The position numbers and the translations under genes were made by a program. From positions 248,001-312,000 of the forward strand of contig NZ_AUHB01000005.1 of NCBI RefSeq assembly GCF_000422965.1: a stretch of 64,000 nucleotides of DNA, written 5' to 3'. Shown here piece by piece: positions 1-8,928 of the stretch (positions within the stretch are counted from its first letter, which is position 1; the number at the start of each line of letters is the position of its first letter). This DNA comes from Pleomorphomonas oryzae DSM 16300. Its GTDB lineage: Bacteria > Pseudomonadota > Alphaproteobacteria > Rhizobiales > Pleomorphomonadaceae. The notes beneath the pieces are model-generated. The model saw only the letters and a list, made by a program, of their open reading frames with translations, was not told the DNA's origin and did not search any database.

Positions 1-518
1 GCCCGAATACGCCGATCCTCGCCGTCTCGTTCCAGCATGGCTTCTGCACTTTCGATTTCGGCGGCGATGGTCTCGATCGCATCGGGCCGCAAATCTTCGT
101 CATCGCTTGCGATGGGCAGAGGGGCGATATAACGGCGCTCCATTCTTTGGCTGGCCTGCCAGTCCCGCGTTGTATTGCGCACGATTGTTAGGATCCAGGC
201 ACGTGGATCGCCACCACGGAAACCTGAGAAATGGCGGAAAGCCTTGAGATAAGCCTCCTGAACAATATCATCGGATGCAATTGCGTCGCGTGTCAGGTAG
301 CGGGCGAGGGAATAGGCGGCATCGAGATGCGGCAGGATCAGCCGCTGGAAATCTGCGGCAGCCGCAGCATCGGGCACGGGAGATCTGACCCCCGCGGCGG
401 TATTGGCGTTGCCGGATGGTGTTGCGAAGACCAAACTGAGGAGAAAGGCGCGCAACATTTGAACCCAGTCGGGCCTGGGGCCGATCGGCACAATCGGGAG
501 TACGGGATGCGCACTCAT
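1..518 (-). CDS. ECF-type RNA polymerase sigma factor (partial, 3' end outside window)
   Basis: The minus-strand frame reads continuously to the window edge, so only about 172 N-terminal residues are visible. After an unusual proline-rich N-terminus (starting MSAHPVLPIVPIG), a classical sigma region 2 follows: an LDAAYSLARYLTRD helix, the DDIVQEAYLKAFRHF core-binding helix and the RGGDPRAWILTIVRN segment that recognises the -10. Region 4 lies outside the window. The ATG at 516-518 is chosen because it sits 25 bases after the cupredoxin stop and the frame is open from there; an internal ATG at 456-458 is an alternative giving a more usual length before region 2. It is the last visible gene of a metallophosphoesterase-cupredoxin-sigma operon, so it probably controls an envelope or redox stress response. 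An anti-sigma gene would be expected just beyond the edge. Confidence 0.85.
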   Translation of the reverse strand, partial: MSAHPVLPIVPIGPRPDWVQMLRAFLLSLVFATPSGNANTAAGVRSPVPDAAAAADFQRLILPHLDAAYSLARYLTRDAIASDDIVQEAYLKAFRHFSGFRGGDPRAWILTIVRNTTRDWQASQRMERRYIAPLPIASDDEDLRPDAIETIAAEIESAEAMLERDGEDRRIR

Positions 519-543
519 GCAGCCTGATCCGGACGCCTGACAC

Positions 544-930
544 TTACCTCGTGACGACGATGTTACCCACCATATGCGGGTGCAACGAACAGAAATAGCT
601 GAACTCACCCGTGTCCTTGAAGGTGAAGGAGAAGCTATCGTTGGTGTCAAGCGCCTTCGACCGCATCTTGGCAGCGATGCTGACGACCGTGTGAGGAATG
701 TCGTCGACATTTTGCCACGTGACAGTCGTACCGACTTTGACCGTCAACTGTGCCGGATTGAAGGTGAAGTTGTCGATCTTGACCTTGGTGTTGGTGCCAG
801 ATGGCGCTGCGGCCGGCGCATCATCGGCTAATACGGGAAAGCCAGCCATAATGGCAGCAATCAGTGCCAAGCCGAAGATTTGCGAACGGCGCGAGAAAAT
901 CGTGTTGGAAGTCAGCAAGATAAACCTCAT
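544..930 (-). CDS. Periplasmic cupredoxin (blue copper protein)
   Basis: A 128-residue small copper protein. Residues 1-35 form a signal peptide (hydrophobic stretch GLALIAAIMAG, likely cleavage after VLA). The mature part is one cupredoxin domain of the amicyanin/plastocyanin type: the first copper ligand His is in DIPHTVV and the Cys-His-Met set is in YFCSLHPHM, so all four type 1 ligands are present. Such proteins carry single electrons in the periplasm or bind copper. It lies between an exported metallophosphoesterase (130 bases upstream) and an ECF sigma factor (25 bases downstream) on the same strand, a recurring arrangement in alphaproteobacteria, which suggests a sigma-controlled envelope stress unit. 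The electron partner cannot be told from sequence. Confidence 0.9.
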   Translation of the reverse strand: MRFILLTSNTIFSRRSQIFGLALIAAIMAGFPVLADDAPAAAPSGTNTKVKIDNFTFNPAQLTVKVGTTVTWQNVDDIPHTVVSIAAKMRSKALDTNDSFSFTFKDTGEFSYFCSLHPHMVGNIVVTR

Positions 931-1060
931 GCGATTGACTGATTATCGAAGGGTGCGGTGGGGGGATTCTATGTATTGGCATCTGGCGACCGGGCTGGCC
1001 GGGTTCCATGGATGGACAATCTCGGCCGACTTGGACACGCCACCTTCCGAATGAGAAAAG

Positions 1061-2020
1061 TCAGCCAGCGAGCGGCCGGTCGATGATGGCGAGGGGCTCG
1101 CTGCTGCGAACGAAGTCGATTGTCGCGATGCCCAGGTACTTCCGGAGGTCGCCCGCAGGTACGGTCTGCGGACCGGGCGATGGGGCGGTGCCCGGTGCAG
1201 GTTGCGGGAACGCAGTGGAGCGCGCTGTGTGGAACGCAACGCGTCCCTCGACCTTTTGCATGACTTGATGGATATGGCCGTTCAGTACTGTGACGGAACC
1301 GAACCGTTTCAGATAAGAGAGTGCTTCTGCACCGTCCACAGTTCCCCAGCCCCATTCGGGATAGACGGTCCAGAGTGGGATATGGGCGAAGACAACAATC
1401 GGCGTCGACGCCGAGAGGTCTGCAACATCCTTTTTCACCCATTCGAGCTGTTCCGTCCCGAGGTTCCCTAGGCCGCCGGCTTGCAGGTTCACGACGTTGA
1501 CGAGGCCGATGTAGTGGATGCCCTGACTGTCGAAGCTGAACCAGCCTGCTCCCTTGGACTGGGGAGCAAAACGCTTGAGGTAAGATTGTCCCTGTCCCTC
1601 ATCGAGCAGATCGTGTTCACCGGGAACGTAGAAGACGGGGATGCCGGCTTCCTTGATTATTTCGGCTGCATCGTCAAACTCATTGTCTTTTGACAGGTGG
1701 CTGATGTCGCCTGTGTGAATCATGAATGACGGTTTCATCGGCAGCGCTTTGATCTTGGCAATCGCCTCACGTAGCGTCGCGCGCGCATCCGGATTGGCGG
1801 CCTTGTCAAAGCCTATATGGCTGTCGCTGATCTGCAGGAAGGTGAATGGCGTGTTAGGTGTGGCAGCAAGGGCTTTCGTCATTGTCACTGCAGACGGCAA
1901 ACCGCCGGCTAGAGTCCACAACATGCCGGTACCGGCCCAGGTCATGCACTCAAGGAAGCCGCGTCGGTCAACGCCGTCGGCATCGAGTTGTGGCGGGACT
2001 GACTTGTCGAAATCGCTCAT
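1061..2020 (-). CDS. Tat-exported calcineurin-like metallophosphoesterase
   Basis: A 319-residue protein. The N-terminus carries a twin-arginine signal (DRRGFLE followed by a hydrophobic stretch ending near residue 52), so it is probably exported folded. From about residue 58 comes the dimetal phosphoesterase fold: DSH (ISDSHIGFD), GD (HTGDISH), GEHD in place of the more common GNHD, FAHIPLW, and GHIH near residue 245. These supply the two-metal site that hydrolyses phosphomonoesters or diesters; the substrate is unknown. The Asn to Glu change in the GNHD motif is the one deviation seen. It is the first gene of the minus-strand run leading to the cupredoxin and sigma factor, with 130 bases before the next gene. 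ATG at 2018-2020 is preceded by GGAG-like bases. Confidence 0.88.
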   Translation of the reverse strand: MSDFDKSVPPQLDADGVDRRGFLECMTWAGTGMLWTLAGGLPSAVTMTKALAATPNTPFTFLQISDSHIGFDKAANPDARATLREAIAKIKALPMKPSFMIHTGDISHLSKDNEFDDAAEIIKEAGIPVFYVPGEHDLLDEGQGQSYLKRFAPQSKGAGWFSFDSQGIHYIGLVNVVNLQAGGLGNLGTEQLEWVKKDVADLSASTPIVVFAHIPLWTVYPEWGWGTVDGAEALSYLKRFGSVTVLNGHIHQVMQKVEGRVAFHTARSTAFPQPAPGTAPSPGPQTVPAGDLRKYLGIATIDFVRSSEPLAIIDRPLAG

Positions 2021-2594
2021 GGAGATAGCTCCAGTCTCTGAGGAGAAGGCGATAATTCGCGCTTCACGCAGTTCCAGACCGGAGAACCTGATGATTTATT
2101 CCAGAAAAATTTGGACGCAGAAAGTCTATGGCCTGTGCCGCCCATCCCGTTGACTCGAATCCCGATTTTAAATTTTCGGCTCCGGAGCCGCCACAGCCAT
2201 CTGCGCTGTGGTGCGAAAAAGCCCGGCTTGTCCCTCAGTGCCTCGCAAATCCTTCACCGCGTGCAAGAGATCGATGCGCCGCAAGTTGAGAGCAAAGCAC
2301 GCCCCCGCAACCAACCCGAAAATAAAACCCCAGTGACTCAATGAGTTACCGAGGTTTTGTTTTGTGCTGTTATCTGCGGATAGTCGAGTAGTTGGTTGCC
2401 CTCTCGCCAGGTTGGTTGAGGCAACGAAGTGGCGCACGGAAGAGTCAAGGCAATGACCCTCAATGCACTCGACTTATGCAGGCAGCCCGAGAAATGACTG
2501 CAATTCATGCGTGACAAAACTCGTCTTTGCCCGGACCATTGACGGGTCAGAAGCCGGCCTCCTCCCACCGGTGCCTGATATGAGGAGCCACGGC
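2021..2594. other. Divergent intergenic region between metallophosphoesterase and nifA
   Basis: About 570 bases without a convincing gene; open frames here lack family signatures and run across each other. It must hold the promoters of both flanking transcripts. I found no TGT-N10-ACA site or -24/-12 pair, so nifA does not look autoactivated from the sequence. The only clear structure is the imperfect palindrome at 2324-2358. Confidence 0.5.
2324..2358. other. Imperfect palindrome upstream of nifA
   Basis: Arms 2324-2340 and 2342-2358 pair at 14 of 17 positions, most mismatches being G-U compatible, with A-rich sequence on the left and T-rich sequence on the right. It could act as a bidirectional terminator or as an operator in the nifA control region. 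It is about 240 bases before the nifA start. Confidence 0.4.
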
Positions 2595-4364
2595 ATGATC
2601 CTGGCAGTACGCGAGAAGCCGCGCCTTGCACCGGTCGAGACAGCCTCCCGTCCCCGGCGCGACAACCGGCAAAGCGCTGAAATGGCACTGTTCGGAATCT
2701 ACGAGATTTCGAAGATCCTGAATGCACCCGTCCGCCTCGAGAGCATGTTGGCGAGCGTCGTCAACATCATGACGTCGTTCCTCGCCATGCGGCGCGGTAT
2801 GATCGTTGTGATTGACGAGGCTGGCGAGCCAGAGATCGTCGCCACCGCCGGTTGGGCGGGCGAGGTGAAGGGCAGGCCCATCGACAGCCTGCCGCAGGTT
2901 GTCATCGACCGCATTGTGGCCACCCAAACGTCGCTGGTGGTGCAGGACACCGCTGCCGATCCGCTGTTCGCCGGTACGCCGGCCGCTCACGACCCAAGTC
3001 GCGTCTCCTTCGTCGGCGTTCCGATCAAGGATGACCTCAAGGTGATCGGCACGCTTAGCATCGACCGCGTCTGGGACGGTTCGGCCGACATTCGCATCGA
3101 CGAAGACCTGCGCTTTCTAGCCATGGTTGCCAATCTGGTGGGGCAGGCGGTGCGGCTGCACCGCGTCGTCGCCGCCGACCGCCGCCGGCTCATCGACGAG
3201 CGATCGCGCCTCGAAAAGGCGCTCGATGAGAAGCCCAGGCCGACCCGCGTGCGCGCCGGCTTCGGCGGCATCGTCGGCGACAGCCCGTCGGTACGACGCG
3301 TCATGGAGACCATTTCCATCGTCGCACCGTCCAATTCCACCGTGCTGCTGCGCGGCGAGAGCGGCACTGGCAAGGAGCTGTTTGCCCGCGCCATCCACGA
3401 ATTGTCCGGCCGCAAGGCCAAGCCATTCATCAAGCTCAACTGCGCCGCCGTCTCCGAAAGCGTGCTGGAATCCGAGCTGTTCGGCCACGAAAAGGGGGCG
3501 TTCACCGGCGCCATCGCATTGAAGCCCGGCCGGTTCGAGCTGGCCAACGGCGGCACGCTGCTGCTCGACGAGATCGGCGAGATCTCGCCGGCCTTCCAGT
3601 CCAAGCTGCTGCGCGTGCTTCAGGAAGGTGAGTTCGAGCGGGTCGGTGGCACGCGCACGCTGAGGGTCGACATTCGGCTGATCTGCGCAACGAACCGGGA
3701 CCTCGAGGCAGCCGTGGCGAAGGGCGATTTCCGGGCCGACCTCTATTATCGCATCAACGTCGTGCCGGTGTTCCTGCCGCCGCTGCGCGAGCGGCCCGGC
3801 GATATCCTGTTACTTGCCCGCGCCTTCCTCGACCGCTTCAATCGCGAGAACGCGCGCAAGCTGTCGATCACCGACAAGGCGCTCGACCTGCTCGGCAAGT
3901 GCTATTTCCCCGGCAACGTGCGCGAACTCGAAAATTGCGTTCGCCGTACCGCTACCCTGAGCCGGAGCGACACCATTCGCCGCGAGGATTTTGCCTGTGC
4001 GCATGGCGAATGCCTGTCGGCGACGTTATGGACCGGCGCCCACCATGTCACCGCCGACGAGCAACTGACGGCCTTGAAGCGTGGCGAAACACTGGTGCCT
4101 GGCCTGCGGCCTCCGCTTCCCATAACGGCACCGCAGCAGCCCGAGGCCGGCCAAAGCGAGTCTGCAGTTGACGGTCCGATCTGCGAACACGCTGGTCCCG
4201 ACTGTCCCGCCCTTGGCCATCGCGCCGGCGAACGGGAACGGCTGATCGACGCCATGGAGAAGTCCGGCTGGGTACAGGCCAAGGCTGCTCGCATCCTGGG
4301 GCTGACCCCCCGCCAGATCGGCTATGCCCTCAAGAAATATCGCGTCGAGCTGAAGCGCTTCTGA
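2595..4364 (+). CDS. nifA: Nif-specific sigma-54 activator NifA, oxygen-sensitive type
   Basis: The enhancer-binding activator of nif promoters, 589 residues. GAF domain roughly residues 30-170 (begins [12 protein letters not shown]). The AAA+ domain has Walker A GESGTGKE, the sigma-54 contact loop GAFTGA and Walker B LLLDEIGE. Between AAA+ and DNA-binding domains is the cysteine set C-X11-C-X19-C-X4-C (from [10 protein letters not shown] to ECLSA), diagnostic of rhizobial NifA whose activity is directly lost in oxygen. A C-terminal Fis-type helix-turn-helix ([20 protein letters not shown]) binds TGT-N10-ACA sites, four of which are seen in this window. Two further Cys (CEHAGPDC) lie in the linker before the HTH. 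The frame is open from 2463, but the ATG at 2595 has GAGGAG seven bases upstream and gives normal length; ATG 2580 is the alternative. Confidence 0.96.
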   Translation: MILAVREKPRLAPVETASRPRRDNRQSAEMALFGIYEISKILNAPVRLESMLASVVNIMTSFLAMRRGMIVVIDEAGEPEIVATAGWAGEVKGRPIDSLPQVVIDRIVATQTSLVVQDTAADPLFAGTPAAHDPSRVSFVGVPIKDDLKVIGTLSIDRVWDGSADIRIDEDLRFLAMVANLVGQAVRLHRVVAADRRRLIDERSRLEKALDEKPRPTRVRAGFGGIVGDSPSVRRVMETISIVAPSNSTVLLRGESGTGKELFARAIHELSGRKAKPFIKLNCAAVSESVLESELFGHEKGAFTGAIALKPGRFELANGGTLLLDEIGEISPAFQSKLLRVLQEGEFERVGGTRTLRVDIRLICATNRDLEAAVAKGDFRADLYYRINVVPVFLPPLRERPGDILLLARAFLDRFNRENARKLSITDKALDLLGKCYFPGNVRELENCVRRTATLSRSDTIRREDFACAHGECLSATLWTGAHHVTADEQLTALKRGETLVPGLRPPLPITAPQQPEAGQSESAVDGPICEHAGPDCPALGHRAGERERLIDAMEKSGWVQAKAARILGLTPRQIGYALKKYRVELKRF

Positions 4365-4391
4365 CCCTCTGCTATTTCCGCCTGACATATT

Positions 4392-4414
4392 GCGGCGCCG
4401 GTCTCCGGCGCTGC
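4392..4414 (+). terminator. GC-rich hairpin after nifA
   Basis: A 10-base-pair stem (one G-U pair) with a three-base loop, 28 bases after the nifA stop, followed by TTGCGTTT rather than a clean T run. A probable terminator separating nifA from the nifB promoter. Confidence 0.5.
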
Positions 4415-4446
4415 TTGCGTTTCGGCGCCCTGCCTATGCGAGGCCT

Positions 4447-4462
4447 TGTAGCAAGTCCGACA
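4447..4462 (+). promoter_or_regulatory. NifA upstream activator site for nifB
   Basis: Exact TGT-N10-ACA (TGTAGCAAGTCCGACA), extending to CTTGT...ACAAG. It lies 73 bases before the -24 element of nifB, the usual distance for NifA looping with IHF. Confidence 0.8.
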
Positions 4463-4534
4463 AGGCTGTGTCGTCTTCCTGGTCGCGTTGGCGGGATGAT
4501 CAGATAGTGCATTGAAAAATAAAGATTATATTTC

Positions 4535-4549
4535 TGGCATGTGGCTTGC
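4535..4549 (+). promoter_or_regulatory. Sigma-54 (-24/-12) promoter of nifB operon
   Basis: TGGCATG-N4-TTGC with exact spacing between the GG and GC doublets. Transcription should begin near 4560, which excludes the longer nifB frame beginning at 4512 and supports the ATG at 4587. Confidence 0.85.
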
Positions 4550-4586
4550 GATGTCGGTGATGACCTCATCGTGTCCGGAGCTAGCC

Positions 4587-6041
4587 ATGTCCTCGCAGAT
4601 CGTCTCCCTCGACAACCTGATGGCCGCACCGAGCCCCATTCGCGGCGGCTGCGCGTCGTCGTCCTGTGGTTCATCAGCCCGTCCGGAGGACGTCGAACCT
4701 ACCATTTGGGAGAAGATCAAGGATCATCCCTGCTATTCGGAAGAGGCGCATCACTATTTTGCCCGCATGCATGTCGCCGTGGCGCCGGCCTGCAACATTC
4801 AATGCAACTACTGCAATCGCAAATACGACTGCTCCAACGAGAGCCGGCCGGGTGTTGTCTCCGAGCGGCTGACGCCGGAGGAAGCCGTGAAGAAGGTGAC
4901 GGCGGTGGCCGCCGCCGTGCCGGAGCTGTCGGTGCTGGGTATCGCCGGCCCCGGTGACGCGCTTGCCAACTGGAAGAACACCCGCGCCACCTTCGAGGCG
5001 GTTCGCAACACCATTCCCGACATCAAATTCTGTCTCTCCACCAACGGCCTTGCCTTGCCCGACCATGTTGAGGAGATCGCAGGCATGGCCATCGATCATG
5101 TGACGATCACCATCAACGCCGTCGATCCGGAGATTGGCGCCAAGATCTATCCGTGGATCTTCTTCGACCACAAACGCCGCACAGGCCTGGAAGCGGCCAC
5201 CATCCTCCTCGACCGGCAGATGCGCGGTCTCGAAATGCTGGTCGCGCGCGGCATCCTCGTCAAAATCAACTCGGTGATGATCCCCGGCATCAACGACGCC
5301 CATCTGCTGGAGGTCAACCGCGCAGTGCGGCAGCGCGGCGCCTTTCTGCACAACATCATGCCGCTGATTTCCGATCCAGCCCATGGCACCCATTTCGGCC
5401 TCACCGGTCAGCGCGGACCGACGCCGGCCGAGCTAAAAACCCTGCAGGACCAGCTCGATGGCGGCGCCAAGGTGATGCGTCATTGCCGTCAGTGTCGTGC
5501 CGACGCCATCGGCTTGCTTGGCGAGGATCGCGGCCAGGACTTCACCCTCGAAAAGCTGCCGGCGACCGTGGCCTACGATCCCGCTCCCCGCCAAGCCTAT
5601 CGCGCCTTCGTCGCCGCCGAGCGTGGCGACCGGGGCGCCGCCCGCGACGACGCCCTCAGGAGCGTCGGCGCGGTGGCCGACGACGTCCGCCTCCTCGTCG
5701 CCGTCGCCACCAAGGGCGGCGCCCGCGTCAACGAGCACTTCGGCCACGCCCGCGAATTCCAGGTCTACGAGGCGGGGCCGCAGGGCATCGTTCTGGTCGG
5801 CCACCGCAAGGTCGATGCCTACTGTATGGGCGGCTTCGGCGAGGACGCGACGCTCGGCCCGACCATCGCCGCCCTCACCGGCATCGACACCGTACTGTGT
5901 GCCAAGATCGGGGACTGCCCGCGCGATGCGCTCGCTGAGGCCGGCCTCATAGTCACCGATGCCCATGCCTACGATTATATCGAGACCGCTGTCGGCAAAA
6001 TCTACGCCGAGCGTTTCGGTCGTACTGCCGCCGTTGCCTGA
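4587..6041 (+). CDS. nifB: FeMo-cofactor biosynthesis protein NifB (radical SAM)
   Basis: Builds the 8Fe-9S-C NifB-co core of the nitrogenase cofactor. 484 residues. The radical SAM cluster motif is CNIQCNYC near residue 70, followed by the extra Cys of NRKYDC; SAM-domain sequence runs to about residue 300, then [10 protein letters not shown], and the C-terminal part from about residue 365 ([17 protein letters not shown] onward) is a NifX/NafY-like cofactor-binding domain, as in other proteobacterial NifB. The start at 4587 is set by the sigma-54 promoter upstream and by GGAG six bases before ATG. First gene of nifB-fdxN-nifZ-nifT-SIR2-like, with the ferredoxin 20 bases on. NifA-dependent expression is expected from the upstream activator site. 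Confidence 0.97.
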   Translation: MSSQIVSLDNLMAAPSPIRGGCASSSCGSSARPEDVEPTIWEKIKDHPCYSEEAHHYFARMHVAVAPACNIQCNYCNRKYDCSNESRPGVVSERLTPEEAVKKVTAVAAAVPELSVLGIAGPGDALANWKNTRATFEAVRNTIPDIKFCLSTNGLALPDHVEEIAGMAIDHVTITINAVDPEIGAKIYPWIFFDHKRRTGLEAATILLDRQMRGLEMLVARGILVKINSVMIPGINDAHLLEVNRAVRQRGAFLHNIMPLISDPAHGTHFGLTGQRGPTPAELKTLQDQLDGGAKVMRHCRQCRADAIGLLGEDRGQDFTLEKLPATVAYDPAPRQAYRAFVAAERGDRGAARDDALRSVGAVADDVRLLVAVATKGGARVNEHFGHAREFQVYEAGPQGIVLVGHRKVDAYCMGGFGEDATLGPTIAALTGIDTVLCAKIGDCPRDALAEAGLIVTDAHAYDYIETAVGKIYAERFGRTAAVA

Positions 6042-6061
6042 GCCAAAAGGAGAAACCCAAC

Positions 6062-6256
6062 ATGGCCATGTCCATCAACGCCGACGATTGCACCGCTTGC
6101 GGCGCCTGCGAAAGCGAGTGTCCCTCGAAGGCCATCCGCTTCAAGGGGGCGGTTTATGTGATCGACCCGAAGAAGTGCACCGAGTGCCAGGGGGCGGCCG
6201 ATGCGCCTCAATGCGACGAAGTCTGTCCTTCCGGTGCAATAGCCAAGGCAGCCTGA
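6062..6256 (+). CDS. fdxN: 2[4Fe-4S] ferredoxin FdxN
   Basis: A 64-residue bacterial-type ferredoxin. The first cluster motif is C-X2-C-X2-C-X3-C ([11 protein letters not shown]); the second is C-X2-C-X8-C-X3-C ([17 protein letters not shown]), the long-loop pattern typical of FdxN proteins of diazotrophs. Family knowledge: FdxN-type ferredoxins donate electrons to nitrogenase reductase or to NifB; its place directly after nifB supports the latter here. AAGGAG lies about ten bases before the ATG, and nifZ starts one base after its stop codon, so translation is probably coupled. Confidence 0.95.
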   Translation: MAMSINADDCTACGACESECPSKAIRFKGAVYVIDPKKCTECQGAADAPQCDEVCPSGAIAKAA

Positions 6257-6257
6257 C

Positions 6258-6557
6258 ATGGCCTTCGCCGATCGAGAACAGGATGTCGAGATTGATGGAC
6301 CGCCGCGCTTTCTGCCCGGCGACAAGGTCGTCGCACGCCTCAACGTGAAGAACGATGGCACTTACCCCGGGCGCGATATCGGCGAGCGCCTCGTTCACAA
6401 GGGCGATGTTGGCTATGTGCGCGACATCGGAACCTTCCTGCAGCAGTTCTACATCTACGCGGTCGAATGGGTCGATCGCGGCATCCTGGTCGGCATGCGG
6501 GCGCGGGAACTCACCACGCTCGCTGCCCCCGAGACGACGGAGCGCGCCCCGCGATGA
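6258..6557 (+). CDS. nifZ: Nitrogenase maturation protein NifZ
   Basis: A 99-residue protein of the NifZ family, recognised by FLPGDKVVARLNVKNDGTYPG and by DVGYVRDIGTFLQQFYIYAVEW. Family knowledge: NifZ assists formation of the second P-cluster in the NifDK tetramer. It follows fdxN immediately and its stop codon overlaps the start of nifT (ATGA), giving a tightly packed nifB operon. Length is within the usual range for the short alphaproteobacterial form. No unusual feature was seen. Confidence 0.93.
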   Translation: MAFADREQDVEIDGPPRFLPGDKVVARLNVKNDGTYPGRDIGERLVHKGDVGYVRDIGTFLQQFYIYAVEWVDRGILVGMRARELTTLAAPETTERAPR

Positions 6558-6766
6558 AAGTGATGATCCGCCAGTCGGCGAAGGGCTTGTCGGCCTACGT
6601 TGCCAAGAAGGACCTCGAAGAGCCGATCGTCTCTCAGGAGCTGGATAGCCTCTGGGGCGGCGCCGTGACGCTGAAGAACGGCTGGGTGCTGGACCTGCCG
6701 GACATGCCCACCGAAACCCGCTTGCCGGTGACCGTCAACGCCCGCCGGCGCGGGGAGGATGACTGA
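6554..6766 (+). CDS. nifT: NifT/FixU family protein
   Basis: A 70-residue protein beginning MKVMIRQSAKGLSAYVAKKD, the conserved N-terminus of NifT/FixU, and containing WGGAVTLKNGWVLDLP. The role is not established in any organism; deletion has little effect where tested. The open frame extends upstream to 6467, but the internal ATG at 6554, overlapping the nifZ stop, gives the family length. The SIR2-like gene begins one base after its stop codon, behind a GGGGAGG that lies inside the nifT 3' end. Confidence 0.93.
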   Translation: MKVMIRQSAKGLSAYVAKKDLEEPIVSQELDSLWGGAVTLKNGWVLDLPDMPTETRLPVTVNARRRGEDD

Positions 6767-6767
6767 C

Positions 6768-7637
6768 ATGAGTGCGCTTCTCGCCGGTGGTTCACTCGAA
6801 ACGATCTCCGGCGAAGCCGCGCATGCCGCGCTCGCCGGCCTCCGTGCCGATCTTCTCGCCGATCGCCTTATCCCCTATGTCGGGCCGGGCCTCCTGACGC
6901 TCGATGGAACTCCGCCGGTGCCGACGTCGCCGGAAGAGGTTGCCGCCGCGCTGCAAAAGCGCGTGCCGGTGCCCGGCCGCATCCGCGGCAACATGTGGGC
7001 CGTGGCCCAGTATATCGAAAGCCGCCGCCATCGCCGCACCTTGAAGACGTTGATGGTAGACATCTTCGCGGCAGAGCCTCGCCCCTCCGGCTTTCATCGC
7101 TTCCTGGCCGGACTGCCGCTCGGCCTGATCGTTGATAGCTGGTACGACGGCACGCTCGCCGCTGCTTTGGCCGAGGCTGGACGAACAGACGTCGTTGATG
7201 TCCAGGGACAGTCGCGCGCCGCCATCGGCGAAGATCGCTGGTATCGCGCCTTCGACCTCATCGGGCATTCCGCCGAGCCGGACGCTGCGCACACTCTGCT
7301 TTACACACCGCACGGCGGCATCCGGCCGGAAGGCAATGTGCTGGTTTCCGACAGCGACTATGTCGAGGTCCTGACCGAGATCGACATACAGACGCCGATT
7401 CCGGAGGAAGTCCGGACGCGACGGGCTACGCGTGGCTTCCTGTTCCTGGGCTGTCGCTTCCACGACCAGATGCTCCGCACCTACGCCCGACAGATCATCA
7501 AGCGATCGACCGGCCCGCATGCCTGCGTGGCAGAGGCCGACCGCCTGAGTTTGAATGAGAGGCGCTTCCTCGCCGCTGAGGGCATTGCGCTAATCGACCT
7601 GTCGCTCGGGGAGGCAACGCGGCTCCTCATCGGCTGA
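6768..7637 (+). CDS. Nif-associated SIR2-like protein
   Basis: A 289-residue protein with a degenerate SIR2-like Rossmann domain. Visible correspondences: IPYVGPGLL (nucleotide-binding GAG-like loop, about residue 38), DSWYDGTL (position of the TNxD motif, about residue 126), PHGGIRP (His-Gly motif, about 185) and FLFLGCRFHDQMLR (the terminal FLGxSxxDxxLR of SIR2_2 domains, about 225). Related proteins recur in nif clusters of alphaproteobacteria, usually annotated as SIR2 family, without known function. The conserved Asn of the T-N-x-D motif is replaced by Trp, so NAD hydrolysis or deacylation is doubtful. It is the last gene of the nifB operon, preceded by GGGGAGG nine bases before the ATG, and followed by a terminator. 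A longer start at 6759 is possible but leaves no space for the ribosome binding site. Confidence 0.8.
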   Translation: MSALLAGGSLETISGEAAHAALAGLRADLLADRLIPYVGPGLLTLDGTPPVPTSPEEVAAALQKRVPVPGRIRGNMWAVAQYIESRRHRRTLKTLMVDIFAAEPRPSGFHRFLAGLPLGLIVDSWYDGTLAAALAEAGRTDVVDVQGQSRAAIGEDRWYRAFDLIGHSAEPDAAHTLLYTPHGGIRPEGNVLVSDSDYVEVLTEIDIQTPIPEEVRTRRATRGFLFLGCRFHDQMLRTYARQIIKRSTGPHACVAEADRLSLNERRFLAAEGIALIDLSLGEATRLLIG

Positions 7638-7684
7638 TCCCTTGGGCGGACATCGTGTTCGACTCCCCTCCGTCCGCCCCATCT

Positions 7685-7709
7685 GGCCGCCCTTCGGGGC
7701 GGCCTTTTT
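7685..7709 (+). terminator. Rho-independent terminator of nifB operon
   Basis: Perfect 8-base-pair stem (GGCCGCCC/GGGCGGCC) with a TTCG loop and then five T. A second perfect 8-base stem (7644-7651 with 7672-7679, 20-base loop) lies just before it, so termination may be by tandem hairpins. Confidence 0.9.
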
Positions 7710-7751
7710 CGTGGCGCCGCTCCCAATCTTCCGACATTGACTGTCGACTTT

Positions 7752-7767
7752 TGTCGGACCCGCGACA
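7752..7767 (+). promoter_or_regulatory. NifA upstream activator site for nifH
   Basis: Exact TGT-N10-ACA with symmetric core (TGTCGG...CGACA), 80 bases before the -24 element of nifH. The A/T-rich stretch 7800-7840 between the two is a likely IHF binding region. Confidence 0.82.
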
Positions 7768-7824
7768 GGCCCTGTTACCGCGCCCTGTTGTGCGGATTTC
7801 CATATAAAACATTGATATATATAG

Positions 7825-8847
<1,023 letters not shown>

Positions 8848-8928
8848 TCCCCGAGGAGGACGCGTGGGCATCGGGCCTTGACCCCGGTGGCCACGCTTTT
8901 TCCGGTTCCCTTCCGCGAGGACAAGTCC

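Noticed and set aside
2111-2437. Short open frames on both strands upstream of nifA
   Set aside because: No similarity to known small proteins, no ribosome binding site and the frames overlap a palindrome and the expected promoter region.
7644-7680. tRNA or tmRNA 3'-end remnant (GTTCGACTC followed by TCCGTCCGCCCC, with GGGCGGAC upstream)
   Set aside because: The acceptor-like arms pair, but the bases around TTCGACT do not form a T stem and there is no anticodon arm or space for one; a tandem terminator hairpin explains it better.
8880-8920. Second sigma-54 promoter before nifD (GGTGGCCACGCTTTTTCC)
   Set aside because: Spacing and -12 bases do not match the TGGC-N9/10-GC pattern; nifD is best regarded as part of nifHDK.
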